A stretch of 64,000 nt of DNA from assembly GCA_020002185.1 (NCBI GenBank), contig CM034538.1:64267258-64331257 (forward strand), written 5' to 3'. Origin of the DNA: Paraescarpia echinospica (taxonomy: Eukaryota; Annelida; Polychaeta; Sabellida; Siboglinidae). This document shows positions 34,776 to 45,559 of the stretch, one piece after another; position 1 is the stretch's first letter; the number at the start of each line of letters is the position of its first letter. The notes beneath the pieces were generated by a model. It ran no database searches, was not told the DNA's origin, and saw only the letters and a program-made list of their open reading frames with translations. Both the position numbers and the translations under genes were made by a program.

Positions 34776-36068
34776 TAGTGTAGGCCACTATGTCAAAAAT
34801 ATTGCGTTCGTGCAGAATCGTTGCTAAAAGCAAACTTTCACTTGATTTTGCATATTTGGTTACTAAAAAAATCCAATTAGGGTGGCAATTTTTCTACGCA
34901 GGATAAGTTGACTAAATTCAAAATGGCCGCCAAATAGTGCAAATTGCGCTAGTTTTCCATTATAATGTTATTTAAAAAAAAAACTACATGTTGGTGTCTG
35001 GAGCTTTTATCATTCACGTTATCAATTTGTATTAATACCTGTGTGTCTTAGATACATGGACAGATTGTCGTGGTAGCAACATTTATGTATCGTATATGTG
35101 CAACAACTAATACTTGTAATGCCAATGTATTAGAGTTGGGCTCCCTTAGGCATGGAAAGTTAATTTATGGCCACTTTTTATGGATTATAATAAGCCTTTA
35201 GCAATGAGAACATGGATGTTGCCTTTTTCTGTTGACCTTTAATGACCTTGAACAAAGATAAAATGTATTTCATCGTTAAAAATCAATATTCTCGCTAGTG
35301 AGTGAAATTGGTTGCTTGAAGCATTCAATCATTATGGCATACAGAGACATTATTCTTGGTCGTTTTGAGACATTTGGTATTGATTTATGGCCAAAACACT
35401 ACACTACACTACACGTTATAAAGTCACGAGTGCCTATTTTGTCAAACAAACATCCATCAAGGTAACAGTATAACCATGTTATCACATAACAACAAATTAT
35501 TATTTGAAACAAACTTTATGTGGAGTTTAGGAAAGTGATGTATTGAGCAGCATAATGTATGGGGCATGTTGATTCACTGGACTTTTGAATTTAAAAGATG
35601 GACGATCTCAGAATGCAACTATAAAGCCAACTACTCCGCGGTAAATGGTGATATGCTGGTGGCCATCTTGAAATTGCCACCGTATTTATAATTGTTTCTC
35701 AAATCAACAGATACTCTGAGGAAATCAAGAATCACTGCTAAGAGAAAAGTGTATACCGAACATAGTATATATTAATACAGTGAATGGTAGGCCATTTTTT
35801 TTACAACCGCCCTCTATTACCTCTCATGTACAAACATTAATATAAAAGGGTATTGTCATTGCTAAAGCTTCTAGATACCATTATAAACATGTAAAGAATT
35901 ATTAAAAATAGTACTTTAATGAAAAATAACCGCAATTTGTATGGTGGGCGGTAAAATTTTGTAAACGTATCCTGCTTAAAATTATCTTTATAACATAAAG
36001 ATTCATAATCAAGTGAACGTTTGCTTTTAACAAACATTATGCACGAAATTACACAAGGGCCTACACTA
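34776..36068. mobile_element. 1.3-kb TIR element nested in repeat R (TAGTGTAGGCC ends)
   Basis: TAGTGTAGGCC (34776-34786) is the exact complement of GGCCTACACTA (36058-36068). TGT flanks both ends (34773-34775 and 36069-36071), a 3-bp target duplication, and removal restores the host repeat. The interior is AT-rich and lacks a convincing frame, so the element is non-autonomous. Superfamily uncertain. Confidence 0.8.
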
Positions 36069-36181
36069 TGTCAAAGGTTCAACGCTGGCTTCGTGTCACC
36101 TCTTCTGTTGTCGTTCATCTTACGGCACATCTTTATCTGTCAATATCATGCACACCCATAGTACAGTTGTGGGGAAGTGTT

Positions 36182-36425
<244 letters not shown>

Positions 36426-36436
36426 CTCAACGTCCT

Positions 36437-37203
36437 TTGCAAAAACGTTTAGCAAATATCCCCGGGCAGCCAAAAACCTTTGTTGCACAACAAATTGTTG
36501 TTCCTAAGGCTAAGCTTAATATTGACAAAGGTGCATTATCTACAGCTGCGAGATATGCTGCAAGATGAAGGACGACAGAAGAGTTGACACGAAGCCAGCG
36601 TCGTTGAACCGTTGACACGCGGGCAACTTGTAATCGCTGAATGACGTTCTCGTTGACTGCAGATATGTAACAGTGACGAAGCGAACGGTGCTGGCGTTCG
36701 TAAACAAGAACAGTTCTTGTACATGGCTACGTATGTATTGCTTTAATGAATTTGTAAAGCGCCTTTGAGCAGTTTAGGCTGAAAAGGGCGCTATATAAAT
36801 ATGCAGATATTATTATATTATTACTAGTATGTCATATAATATAATAAAATTATTTCACTTCAACGATTGTTTTAATTTAAAGCAATTTGGATCATTTTGC
36901 ATTGATCTACACAATTTCTTCACACAAATCACAATGCACAGCCGTTTCAACATTACGCATCCACGACGGACAACATAGTATACCAATTGTTTGGAGGAGT
37001 AAGAAACGTTTTTAATCGTCATTGCGCTAATGCAAGACAGTGCTAGTTTGTTCAGTCGAGTGCTATATGGCTAACTCAAGTTCGTTATCGCAAACAAAGA
37101 AAATGTGCGATCTTGCAAAACCCTTATAGGAATTACTTTTAAACAAAACGTATTCGTTGTATGTATTCCCCCAACAATATGAGCGCTTTGGCCATGTACA
37201 ACA
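36437..37203 (-). repeat. Repeat family R, copy 3, inverted
   Basis: Reverse complement of copy 1, from GTTTAGCAAATATCCCCGGG to GCGCTTTGGCCATGTACA, interrupted at about 36731-36828 by an L2-type tail. Confidence 0.75.
36731..36828 (+). mobile_element. Minimal L2-type LINE 3' tail
   Basis: GTAAAGCGCCTTTGAGCAGT followed by GGCGCTATATAAATATGCAG and (ATT)n, nearly identical to the L2 end at 33150-33225. It is inserted in the inverted copy of repeat R and severely 5'-truncated. Confidence 0.75.
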
Positions 37204-37345
37204 CACTCCAAAACAACGAGGTGCTAGTCTTCTACGTTTAGCAAATATCCCCGGGCACCCGAAAACCTTTATCGCACAACAAATTATTGTTCCTAAGGCT
37301 AAGGTTAATATGGGCAAACTTACTTTCTCTACAGCTGCGAACAAA
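37204..37345 (-). repeat. Repeat family R, copy 4, truncated
   Basis: CGTTTAGCAAATATCCCCGG to CTACAGCTGCGA repeats the first 140 bp of copy 3, so the inverted side is also a tandem pair. Confidence 0.7.
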
Positions 37346-37554
37346 TCTGAAATGAACTCCTCATTACTTTTGTATCACCTTAAACTGTCGATACCTTTCG
37401 TAGAAAACTCAACACTTATGTTAAATTCCATTACCTCCATAAATTGTCGATGGTCCCTTGCTCTAAAGAGCGTTCCTGTTCAATATTTCGCCTGACGATG
37501 TTTGTATGTTGTGCCTCTGTGCTCATGTTGCTGAAGATTTTGGTGATGTATAGT

Positions 37555-37582
37555 TTATTATTATCATCATCATCATCATCAA
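37555..37582. repeat. (ATT)n(ATC)n short microsatellite
   Basis: ATTATT then CATCATCATCATCATC; resembles an RTE-type tail but no LINE coding is seen upstream. Confidence 0.8.
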
Positions 37583-37994
37583 AAGCATTGCGGTTGTGTA
37601 TTGGGTAGTGTGCCACCCCCCATTTGGGGCCCCCTTACAAAATCCTACATACTCCCGCGATTCACACATTCAGTGGATGGACGGTAGATGACCCATACGT
37701 CCAATCGTCTTCTCTGCTACGGTGGGGATTGTCATGCTGATACTCGGAACTGATATGTAAACATATTTGTGGTAAATTTCGACAACATTTCTCAGTATGG
37801 TCGGAGATTGCGACATTCTGCACCTTAGCCTAGTAAACAATGCACTTACCACAGCACTCGCCAATTCAACGCCTGTCGTACGAGTTCGCCTCCCCAAACC
37901 ATGGACGTTCATTCACATGCAACGAACAAGGACTATTTACGTTGCTTACCGGTAGGGTGTAGGGACCCACGCCATTGCGGGGGTACTAGGAACG

Positions 37995-38003
37995 TATATA
38001 ATA
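37995..38003 (+). promoter_or_regulatory. TATA box candidate for the SLC16-like gene
   Basis: TATATAATA, about 150 bp upstream of the ATG at 38148 in a short GC-richer region; a start near 38025-38030 would fit normal spacing. Confidence 0.4.
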
Positions 38004-38024
38004 CCCCAGCAACGTCTTGGACAT

Positions 38025-38193
38025 CATCATTACCACGCTTCTCATGAGGAGAGATGAGAGAATCTACAAACGCTTACAGTTGGACTTGTTTTGTTTAATC
38101 GTCTTGAGTTTAAATTAATTCTTCAACATGCAGGGGGTAGACCCATTATGCGCGTGCCGAAAGACTAGGGCTGGGCTTGGATGGTTCTTACAG
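38025..38193 (+). pseudogene. SLC16-like transporter remnant, exon 1
   Basis: From an ATG at 38148 the frame reads MRVPKD, then a TAG at 38166-38168, then GWAWMVLT and a donor (ACAG|GTAATA at 38194). Monocarboxylate transporters begin with a short cytoplasmic tail and the conserved GW-W-V motif that opens transmembrane helix 1, so the stop sits just before TM1. The exon ends one base into a codon, which exon 2 completes as Gly. The start at 38025 is inferred from the TATA box. Another ATG at 38129 is in a different frame and also cannot be used to read through. Confidence 0.55.
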
Positions 38194-38670
38194 GTAATAT
38201 TAAAGTTTTATTTCGTTAGAAACGATATGTATTTTTGTTGTTAATGATTACCGCTAACTGCACTAATGCCATAGACGTTCAAAAAATCAGAATTAGATTG
38301 ACAAACATCTTACTTATTTTAGGTATATTTCTACAAAAAGTCAAGTAAATTTTTTTATGTGTTGTAGTTTTGTTAAGAAGAATGAAACTATAAGGCAACC
38401 AAGCTTCGGTGTTTGCCGCAAATTACATTACGACTTTTTTCGATATAATTATATGAAAAAGCTGGAAATCTTGAGATCTAGCTGATCAGCCATAAAGTAA
38501 CTTTAGTAACTCAAAATGGCTGCCAAGATACACCGATAATGAAATGCCTCAGCGTTGTTTTGTACACAAGTATGTTATTTACGTCAAAAGAACACCAATA
38601 CTTTTGTATCCAAATCTACATTGTGGCCCAAAATAGTAGCTATGTTTAACCAATGTTGTCGTCTTTCCAG

Positions 38671-38817
38671 GTTGCTTCACGGTCAATTTCGCCATCATCG
38701 GCGGCTGCACCTGGTCGTTTGGCATTCTCCTGCCGGAGATATCTGACAGATTCAACGCTTCGGCCACCCAAGTTGCCTGGCTATCGGCTATTGTGAGCTT
38801 TATCAGACTGTTCATAG
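38671..38817 (+). pseudogene. SLC16-like transporter remnant, exon 2 (TM1-TM2)
   Basis: Sharp splice sites: TTTCCAG before 38671 and GTATGT after 38817. The 147-bp exon encodes CFTVNFAIIGGCTWSFGILL, then PEISDRFNASATQVAWLSAI and VSFIRLFIG. A hydrophobic helix with a small-residue run, SFG, then a DRF-AS-T-AWL loop before the second helix is the standard TM1-TM2 layout of the SLC16/MCT major facilitator family, which carries lactate, pyruvate and other monocarboxylates across the plasma membrane. No internal damage. Phase 1 at both ends fits neighbours. Confidence 0.8.
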
Positions 38818-39036
38818 GTATGTTATGTGTATTTTCATTATATTTTCCACGGAACATGTTATCACAACATTGCGTGAATCTGTCGCTGATTAATATTTAA
38901 TTGTTCTCTCGAAACAAATAATTCTGGACTCATTTGGTGTAATCGTTGGATGATGTGTTTAACTGTTGTTTTAATTAATTATTTTATTATTGACTCAATT
39001 AAATAGTTTATTGTTTAACTGACAGACGTTTAATGA

Positions 39037-39081
39037 TATATTAGCTGGTTCCATAGACGCACCATGTTAACATATTTTATA
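39037..39081. repeat. Short repeat shared with 32459-32501
   Basis: See 32459; here it ends immediately before the SLC16-like exon 3 and seems to occupy the acceptor site. Confidence 0.6.
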
Positions 39082-39082
39082 C

Positions 39083-39215
39083 CCACTGATGGCGGCAAAG
39101 ATCGGCACGCGCTGGGTTGTCTTCACCGGAAGTCTACTGATGAATGTTCGTTTCGTCCTGGGAACCTTCGCCGACCGAATTGAGATTCTCTACGTCACGT
39201 TCGGCGGTATCGTCG
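39083..39215 (+). pseudogene. SLC16-like transporter remnant, exon 3 (TM3-TM4)
   Basis: The frame PLMAAKIGTRWVVFTGSLLM, NVRFVLGTFADRIEILYVTF, GGIV continues the MCT fold: the loop after TM2 with a basic K-GTRWV segment, TM3, an acidic/polar loop and the LY-TFG-I-G start of TM4. It ends in phase 1 before GTACGG. The expected AG acceptor is absent; TTTTATAC stands where TTTTAG would be needed. The large central exon that normally encodes TM4-TM10 is not present downstream. Confidence 0.65.
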
Positions 39216-39326
39216 GTACGGTTTTGAAACGATTACAACTAACCAATGTATAAAAATGCCGACGCATAAAAAAATTAACTATCGCAAAACCACTAAATTT
39301 CGTTCACGTCGAAGCGGTTGGCAGCA

Positions 39327-39364
39327 TGTTTCTGTCTCTGTCTCTGTCTCTGTCTCTGTCTCTG

Positions 39365-39412
<48 letters not shown>
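39327..39412. repeat. (TCTGTC)n(TC)n microsatellite
   Basis: Nine or more TCTGTC hexamers running into about ten TC dinucleotides, in the region where the missing exon would be. Confidence 0.95.
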
Positions 39413-39414
<2 letters not shown>

Positions 39415-39768
39415 TTAAAACTATTTTATTAATATTGCAATAGTTTCTACGTGACGTTGATCGAACACAAATCGTACAATCGGTCTAACAACCTACGAAA
39501 CAATTCTGCTGTAAACGTGGTGATCATCGAGATACAATAGGCTAGCCAGTGATGTTGTTTACACGTTTTACAGCAATCTTTAAAACGTTGTTGTCCAACA
39601 AACATGCATAGACATATTTAAGTCTGTGCGTGGCCATATCAACATAGCCGCATCAACAGCTACATGGGAGGGCGGTACCGCGGCAGATAACGTTGATGTG
39701 GTAGAGTGAATGACTTCAGAGCTACGATCCGAGACGGGACTTTTGCAACAAACTTTGAATGGGTGCTT

Positions 39769-39822
39769 GTAGTCATTCCGGTCGGATATCTTGCGCGCAA
39801 GTTATCCGACCAGAATGACTAC
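39769..39822. repeat. 54-bp near-perfect palindrome
   Basis: GTAGTCATTCCGGTCGGATA pairs with the last 20 bases (39803-39822) with one mismatch, and the centre TTGCGCGCAA is itself palindromic. Only 2 of 27 pairs mismatch, with no spacer. Confidence 0.9.
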
Positions 39823-39840
39823 AGAATGAAAGCGCTGTTA

Positions 39841-40024
39841 GGCCGGTGGGTTGGAACCAGATGTCAACGAATTACTCTTTTTCATCTTGACATGAGGCGA
39901 CTTTTTTACGAGACAACCGGAATATGTCATCATGCTTATCTGGTTATACATCATTACTGCAGAAGCAAAAGCTGTTTACTTTAACATTTTGCTCCGTAAT
40001 TATACAAATCCTTCTTACTAAAAT
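39841..40024. repeat. Copy 2 of the 185-bp dispersed repeat
   Basis: Same orientation as 31685-31871; begins 18 bp after the 54-bp palindrome. Confidence 0.8.
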
Positions 40025-40490
40025 GGGGTCAAACTGAGACAAAGAAACGAACGTATAGAAGAGGGCAATACGATTATAAACGTGGTACACGTTTATCAGT
40101 TGTGGGCGATATATGAAACAACATGTAAGTAAATAAATTGATTACACAGACCCTGCTTTCATCGTAACAAGAAACGATTTGTTAACCTGAATCAAAGTAA
40201 GCAGTGGAATTGACTATCATGCAAAGTCAAATAAGTGAACCTTTGTCAATGTATTCGAAACATTTCAACCAACTCTTCTCTCCGAATATGTAGACGCAAG
40301 TCACACACAAATGTAAAACTGAAATGCAAAAAATAAACTCTAGGTCGAAGGTTCATATATCCCACAATACTAAACTATTCCAAACACATTTTGGTATCTT
40401 TTATTTTCGGTAAATCTATTACAAAATAATTGATTTACACATTTACATTACAGTTATAATATAGCATTAAATATATTTTTTAAATGTACA

Positions 40491-40700
40491 GGTATGTAAG
40501 GCTCAATCGTCGAAATGAAGTGATGTCATCTGACAACAACAGCCATCTGTCACCAGACTCCCTTTTTCGGCGAAGTCACGCAGCCGGGCGAAAGTCGGTT
40601 AAGGAGAATATGTGGCAAATGACCGGCGACGATGACAGGTTTCAGTGGTCATGGAATGAAATCGCACTGCACTGACGTCATAGTAGTCCATTTCAATAAA
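40491..40700 (+). CDS. Candidate terminal exon (cytoplasmic tail)
   Basis: An acceptor (TTTTTTAAATGTACAG) precedes a frame YVRLNRRNEVMSSDNNSHLS, PDSLFRRSHAAGRKSVKENM, WQMTGDDDRFQWSWNEIALH, closed by TGA near 40673. AATAAA follows at 40695-40700, only 20 bp on. The hydrophilic, Ser/Arg/Asp-rich sequence suits the C-terminal tail of a membrane protein, and by position it could close the SLC16-like gene 1.3 kb upstream. That association is inferred. Confidence 0.45.
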
Positions 40701-40740
40701 AATGTGTAACACGACACGACCTTCCGAGAAATGTCACCAC

Positions 40741-40836
40741 GTTTACTACCATGTTAGTAGAATCTACACGGTTGAGTGACATCCCATGGCTCGTCGAGTA
40801 AAATAGCATACGGCTGAACAGTCTTCTAGAGAATCC
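40741..40836. repeat. 95-bp repeat also present in the triplicated unit
   Basis: Shares TTAGTAGAATCTAC(A/G)CGG(T/C)TGAGT and ATACGGCTGAACAGTCT, in order and orientation, with 46841-46935 and its duplicates near 52534 and 58218. Confidence 0.7.
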
Positions 40837-40959
40837 GCCGGAACGCATCAAAACAATCAACAAGTTTCATGATTATTTTCAATCAACCAACATAGCTGTT
40901 AGCGTGTCTACTCAATACTGCATGTGACACATATCAGTGTATAAAGACGTATGGACGTA

Positions 40960-41081
40960 CGCACGCGTAAGCACGCGCACACACGCACACACGCGCACAT
41001 GCGCACACGCGCACACGCACACATGCATACACGCACACATGCACACGCGCACACGCGCACACGCGCACACGCGCACACACA
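40960..41081. repeat. (ACGCAC)-type microsatellite
   Basis: Imperfect CA/CG dinucleotide tract. Confidence 0.95.
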
Positions 41082-41449
41082 ATCATTTACTTTAATTAAC
41101 GCATGAGTGGGAGTTCGAACATACTATGCCGCCAATATTTCCACAACTTCTTTAGAATCCATTCGCAGATTTAGTTAGAATCCATGAGCGTCAAGACCAT
41201 CTCCGCAGCTATTAACGTCTGCCACCCCCCACAATATTTGAAACTTGCACATCCCCCGGACGTTCCCCCGACGTTCCCGTTGCCGCCGAAAAAGCAATTT
41301 AAAAAATAGAATGACGCTACGTAGTCCAAGAACTTATCGTAGACACGACGAGGTTATTAATAAATACCATCACTCTGGGATCAACAGCTTTGTTATAATC
41401 GTTATGTAGGTATAACCAAGATATCACCTCCTCACGTAAAGTTTAGTGT

Positions 41450-41584
41450 AGCTTGTCTGGATACCCCAAAACCGAGATGTACTTCATGGATATAATATAT
41501 TTATGTATATTCAATTTCTACGTGTTAGTGGCCATCCATAAAGTACATCTCGCTTGGTGGGAGGTTTTGGGGTATCCGGACAAG

Positions 41585-41586
<2 letters not shown>
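41450..41586. mobile_element. Foldback/hairpin element, 137 bp
   Basis: Left arm starts AGCTTGTCTGGATACCCCAA, right arm ends with its complement TTGGGGTATCCGGACAAGCT. Arms extend inward to CGAGATGTACTTCATGGAT / ATCCATAAAGTACATCTCG, with a 10-base bulge on the right arm. About 41 of 43 arm positions pair, around a loop of about 42 bases. No protein is encoded. Confidence 0.85.
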
Positions 41587-41628
<42 letters not shown>

Positions 41629-41670
41629 ATATACATATATATGTGCATATATTTATATATATATATATAT
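41586..41670. repeat. (TA)n microsatellite
   Basis: AT dinucleotides with occasional CATATATGTGCATA interruptions, attached to the right arm of the hairpin. Confidence 0.95.
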
Positions 41671-41721
41671 GTGTGTGTGTATGCATAGCCGTAAAGTTTA
41701 GTATAGCTTATGTAGTATAGT

Positions 41722-43000
41722 ATGTACACCCTCTCCAACCCTACGGTGTACCAATGTGCACCCTCTCCAGACCCACGGTGTACCAATGTACACCCTCTCC
41801 AACCCTATGGTGTACCAATGTACACCCTCTCCAACCCTACGGTGTACCAATGTACACCCTCTCCAGATCCACGGTGTACAGTGTACACCCTCTCCAACCC
41901 CACGGCGTACCAATGTACACCCTCTCCAACCCTACGGTGTACCAATGTACACCCTCTCCAGACCCATGGTGTACCAGTGTACACCCTCTCCAACATTACG
42001 GTGTACCAATGTACACCCTCTCCAGCCCTACTGTGTACCAATGTGCACCCTCTCCAACTCCACGGTGTACAAATGTACACCCTCTCCAACCCTATGGTGT
42101 ACCAATGTACAAACTCTCCAACCCCATGGCGTACCAATGTAACCCTCTCCAACCCTACGGTGTACCAATGTACATCCTCTCCAGACCCACGGTGTACCAG
42201 TGTACACCCTCTCCAACCCTACGGTGTCCCAATGTACACCCTCTCCAGCCCTACGGTGTACCAATGTACACCCTCTCCAGACCCACGGTGTACCAGTGTA
42301 CACCCTCTCCAACCCCACGGCTTACCAATGTACACCCTCTCCAGACCCACGGTGTCCCAATGTACACCCTCTCCAGCCCTACGGTGTACCAATGTACACC
42401 CTCTCCAGACCCACGGTGTACCAGTGTACACCCTCTCCAACCCCACGGCGTACCAATGTACACCCTCTCCAACCCTACGGTGTACCAATGTACACCCTCT
42501 CCAGACCCACGGTGTTCCAGTGTACACCCTCTCCAACCCTACGGTGTACCAATGTGCACCCTCTCCAACTCCACGGTGTACAAATGTACACCCTCTCCAA
42601 CCCTATGGTGTACCAATGTACACCCTCTCCAACCCCACGGTGTATCAATGTACACCCTCCCAAACCCTATTGTGTACCAATGTACACCCTCTCCAACTCC
42701 ACGATTTATCAATGTACACCCTCCCCAACCCTACGGTGTACCAATGTAACCCTCTCCAACCCCATGGTGTATCAATGTACACCCTCTCCAACCCCATGGT
42801 GTACCAATGTACACCCTCTTCAACCCCACGGTATATCAATGTACACCCTCTCCAACCCCACGGTGTATCAATGTACACCCTCTCCAACCCCACGGTGTAT
42901 CAATGTACACCCTCCCCAACCCTACTGTGTACCAATGTACACCCTCTCCAACCCCACGGTGTATCAATGTACACCCTCCCCAACCCCACGGTGTGTCAAT
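41722..43000. repeat. 32-bp minisatellite, array 1 (about 40 units)
   Basis: Units of 31-32 bp built on AATGTACACCCTCTCCAACC followed by CTACGGTGTACC, with variants CCAGACCCACGG, CATGG and GTATC. Unit length is not always a multiple of three, but open frames of up to 434 codons arise since three units make 96 bp; these are artefacts. The part from 42220 is the start of the first triplicated unit. Confidence 0.97.
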
Positions 43001-43319
43001 GTTTTGCAATCAAGTGGTGCGCTTAAATATAAACAATGTAACAACTGTGTGGGTTAATCATTAGGGTGTTAGAAAATAGCTCGTTGTTGGGTAGAGTACA
43101 ATAGGGGTGTTTAAGCCTCGAGTATCGCATGCATGCACTTTTACGAATAGGTGTGTCATTGAGGTAAATATTCACTACCCATATATCTACTGACGACCTC
43201 GTTTAACTCACATACACGGTGTGACAAGTACTTTTTGAAAGGCTCAACGTTATTTACAATCATAAATAAGAATAAAACTTGTGAAATTATTTGTTGTGTT
43301 ATAACACCTTTAGGGGAAT

Positions 43320-43690
43320 CGTTAGCAGCCTTCAAACAGCTGAGGAAAATTTGGAACAACAAGAAATTTATCTTGAAATCTAAACTCCGCTTTTATAACT
43401 CAAACGTTATACCAACCCTCCATTATGGATGTGAAACATGGCAGCTAAAACAAGCCAAAAAACAAAATTGATGCATTCGACACTAAATGCCTGCGAAAGA
43501 TCTTGACATACACTGGGGCGACCACGTGACGAATATAGATGTCCGGATACGATCAGGACAACCTCTGGCATAATATACTATCTGCAGAAGACGAATAAGC
43601 TGTCTCGGCCATATCACAAGGCTCCCACCTACTAGACCTGCCCAACAAGCGCTATGGTGGATTCCTGCTGGCTAGAGAAAGAGGGGACAT
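43320..43690 (+). mobile_element. LINE C-terminal fragment, copy A
   Basis: FKQLRKIWNNKKFILKSKLR and VIPTLHYGCETWQL (YGCETW block), then LRKILTYTGATT, and in another frame CRRRIS-LGHIT and RPAQQALWWIPAG. These are the thumb/C-terminal motifs of RTE/Jockey-group LINEs. Broken frames. Confidence 0.7.
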
Positions 43691-44149
43691 GGCATATATA
43701 TAATTTATATGGTTATTTGTGTCGACTGATTTGCATTTGCGTAGTAGACACCCTGAATGCGCTGTAGGCGAACCGCGACGAATAACAAGTATTCTTGGTA
43801 ATTGGACTAAATATAAAAGAAAGTGGTTTGTGGTTTAAACATAATGTTACCCACGCATGACATATGGTCTAGTTAAAACAGTTACGCAGCCTTGAACTAA
43901 TAATCGGACGAGAATTTTGTTCACAACATTGTCATTGCGTGCAAGTATCCTTTATTGCTCTAGTGAAAACACGTGCGCAAGTTTGACTTCGTAATCTGAT
44001 GTGAACGATTACTGCGGACCTTATGTTGTCACAATTTTGAACTTATCGGACTTATGTCTTGTGTCCTGTGGACAAAGTATCCAGGGGTCAGGATACCCCG
44101 CCTATTCCCTTCCCGCCACGGTAACTGGCCCATCCTCTCACTCTTCTCT

Positions 44150-44920
44150 CTCTGCTGTCCACCATGTTCAATGATGACACCATGTAGGGGGGGTCCTCAT
44201 GCTTTGCTCTTCGGTGAGAGTCTTATTTGTGCGACCTCTGCCGCAGTCGTCACAGAAGACGGCAGGTACAAGAAGCACCCAGAAGGCCATGCCGACGATC
44301 GTGGTCATGTTGATATTTTGGTCTTAACTTTTCTTCTATGTGTATCTGCTGTGTATGGCCCACCTCCACTGTTGGCAGTCCCGTGCAGTTGATTCCCACA
44401 TGTCTACAGGGATGTGTGTGGCTTTTAGGTGTCTTTTAACCACATCTTTGTACCTCAAGCGTTGTCCACCACGAAAGTGTTTCCAGTTGGATAACTCGCC
44501 ATGGAACACAGCCTTTGGGAGTCTGTTGCTGCTCATTCGGGTGACATGTCCAGTCCAGCGAAATTGGAATGCAGTCAGAATGGCTTCTATATTTGACACA
44601 TTGGCCTATTTAAACATTTCTACATTTGAAATGTGATATTTTCGTGAGATCCGAAGGAGTTAGCTTTGATGCCGGAGATGCGCTTGTAAAAGTTTTCTGA
44701 TGTGCCAATATGTATGTCTCACCTCAGTACAGTAGTGTTGAAAGTACAATCGCCGTGTACACCTTGCACTTTGTGGAGATTGTTGTGCCACGTTGTGACC
44801 ATACGCGTTTCCATATTCAAGAATCCTCCAAAAGCTACCGAGGCAGCATGTTTGCGGTTGTTAATGTCCATATCAATGGTGTGGTCAGATGAAGAACTTC
44901 AAGTATGTGAAGTTCTTGAC
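44150..44920 (-). mobile_element. LINE C-terminal fragment, minus strand, copy A
   Basis: Leftward: a segment with GDCTFNTTVLR near 44740, then FQFRWTGHVTRMSSNRLPKA, FRGGQRLRYKDVVKRHLKAT and WESTARDCQQWRW (44590-44350). RWTGHV-RM-D/N-R-PK followed by RYKD-LK is the C-terminal hallmark of a common LINE group. The open frame of 87 codons is unbroken but only a fragment. Confidence 0.75.
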
Positions 44921-45559
44921 TGACTTTAGTGAGATGCAATATATTTTATGTGTGGATCAATTGAAGTGTGTCCTTGTGTGGGTTGGTAGAGTGTCACAGT
45001 TTTCTTTGTACTGCTTGTAACGTCCAAACAAAGTTGCAGCTTATTCAAGTGTAGGATCTAAATTTGTTACTGTATGTATGTATCAACTACAGTGTTTTCA
45101 TGCAATAATGTTTTCAAATATAGACATGAAACTACATAATGTTTGTATAGAATACTTTCAAAAACATATTGGTTGTTGTTGTTGTTATTTTCTGGGTTTT
45201 GCCTTATTGATTTTATAAAGAGAACGCTATCTCGGTAGTTTTATCCCACGGTATTGAGCCAGTGTATTTATGACTGTACCGGTGCATCCGGTATGAAGGC
45301 AATAACATTTAAAACTTTTGGTAGAACACATGCCGAAATCGATAAATGGTGTTATAACACAAAAATAAATTTCACAAGTTTTATTCTTATTTATGATTAT
45401 CAGTAAAGTTCAGCGTTTCAAAAAGGACTTGTCACACCGTGATAACGAACAATGTGACTTATTATTAGGCAGTGGACGTGCATACGTGCATACGTGCATA
45501 CGTGCACGACTTGTATGCACTCGTCATCGCTTACATCATTACGCGCCTATGAACGGGCT

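Larger units (their letters stand above)
33936..36150 (+). repeat. Repeat family R, copy 2, split by two insertions
   Basis: Copy 2 consists of 33936-34250, 34744-34775 and 36069 to about 36150. Removing 34251-34743 and 34776-36071 restores colinearity with copy 1 (GAGAACGT/CATTCAG and CCCGCGTGT/GAACG-type junctions). The missing first 120 bp suggest truncation when copy 2 arose. Confidence 0.75.
43215..45441. mobile_element. 2.2-kb element with 93-bp TIRs and ATA target duplication
   Basis: Left terminus CACGGTGTGACAAGTACTTT (43215 on) and right terminus (45441 leftward, minus strand) CACGGTGTGACAAGTCCTTT are inverted copies over about 93 bp, to the landmark GTTATAACACC (43297-43307) and GGTGTTATAAC (45348-45358). 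ATA flanks both ends (43212-43214; 45442-45444). CAC-type termini with a 3-bp duplication are characteristic of CACTA/EnSpm elements. The interior contains LINE fragments rather than a transposase. Present in all three copies. Confidence 0.75.

Noticed and set aside
41722..43064. A 434-codon frame and others with Pro/Thr/Tyr repeats, also at 47649-48726 and 53342-54419
   Set aside because: Translation of the 32-bp minisatellite in several frames at once; mucin-like appearance is not evidence of a mucin gene.
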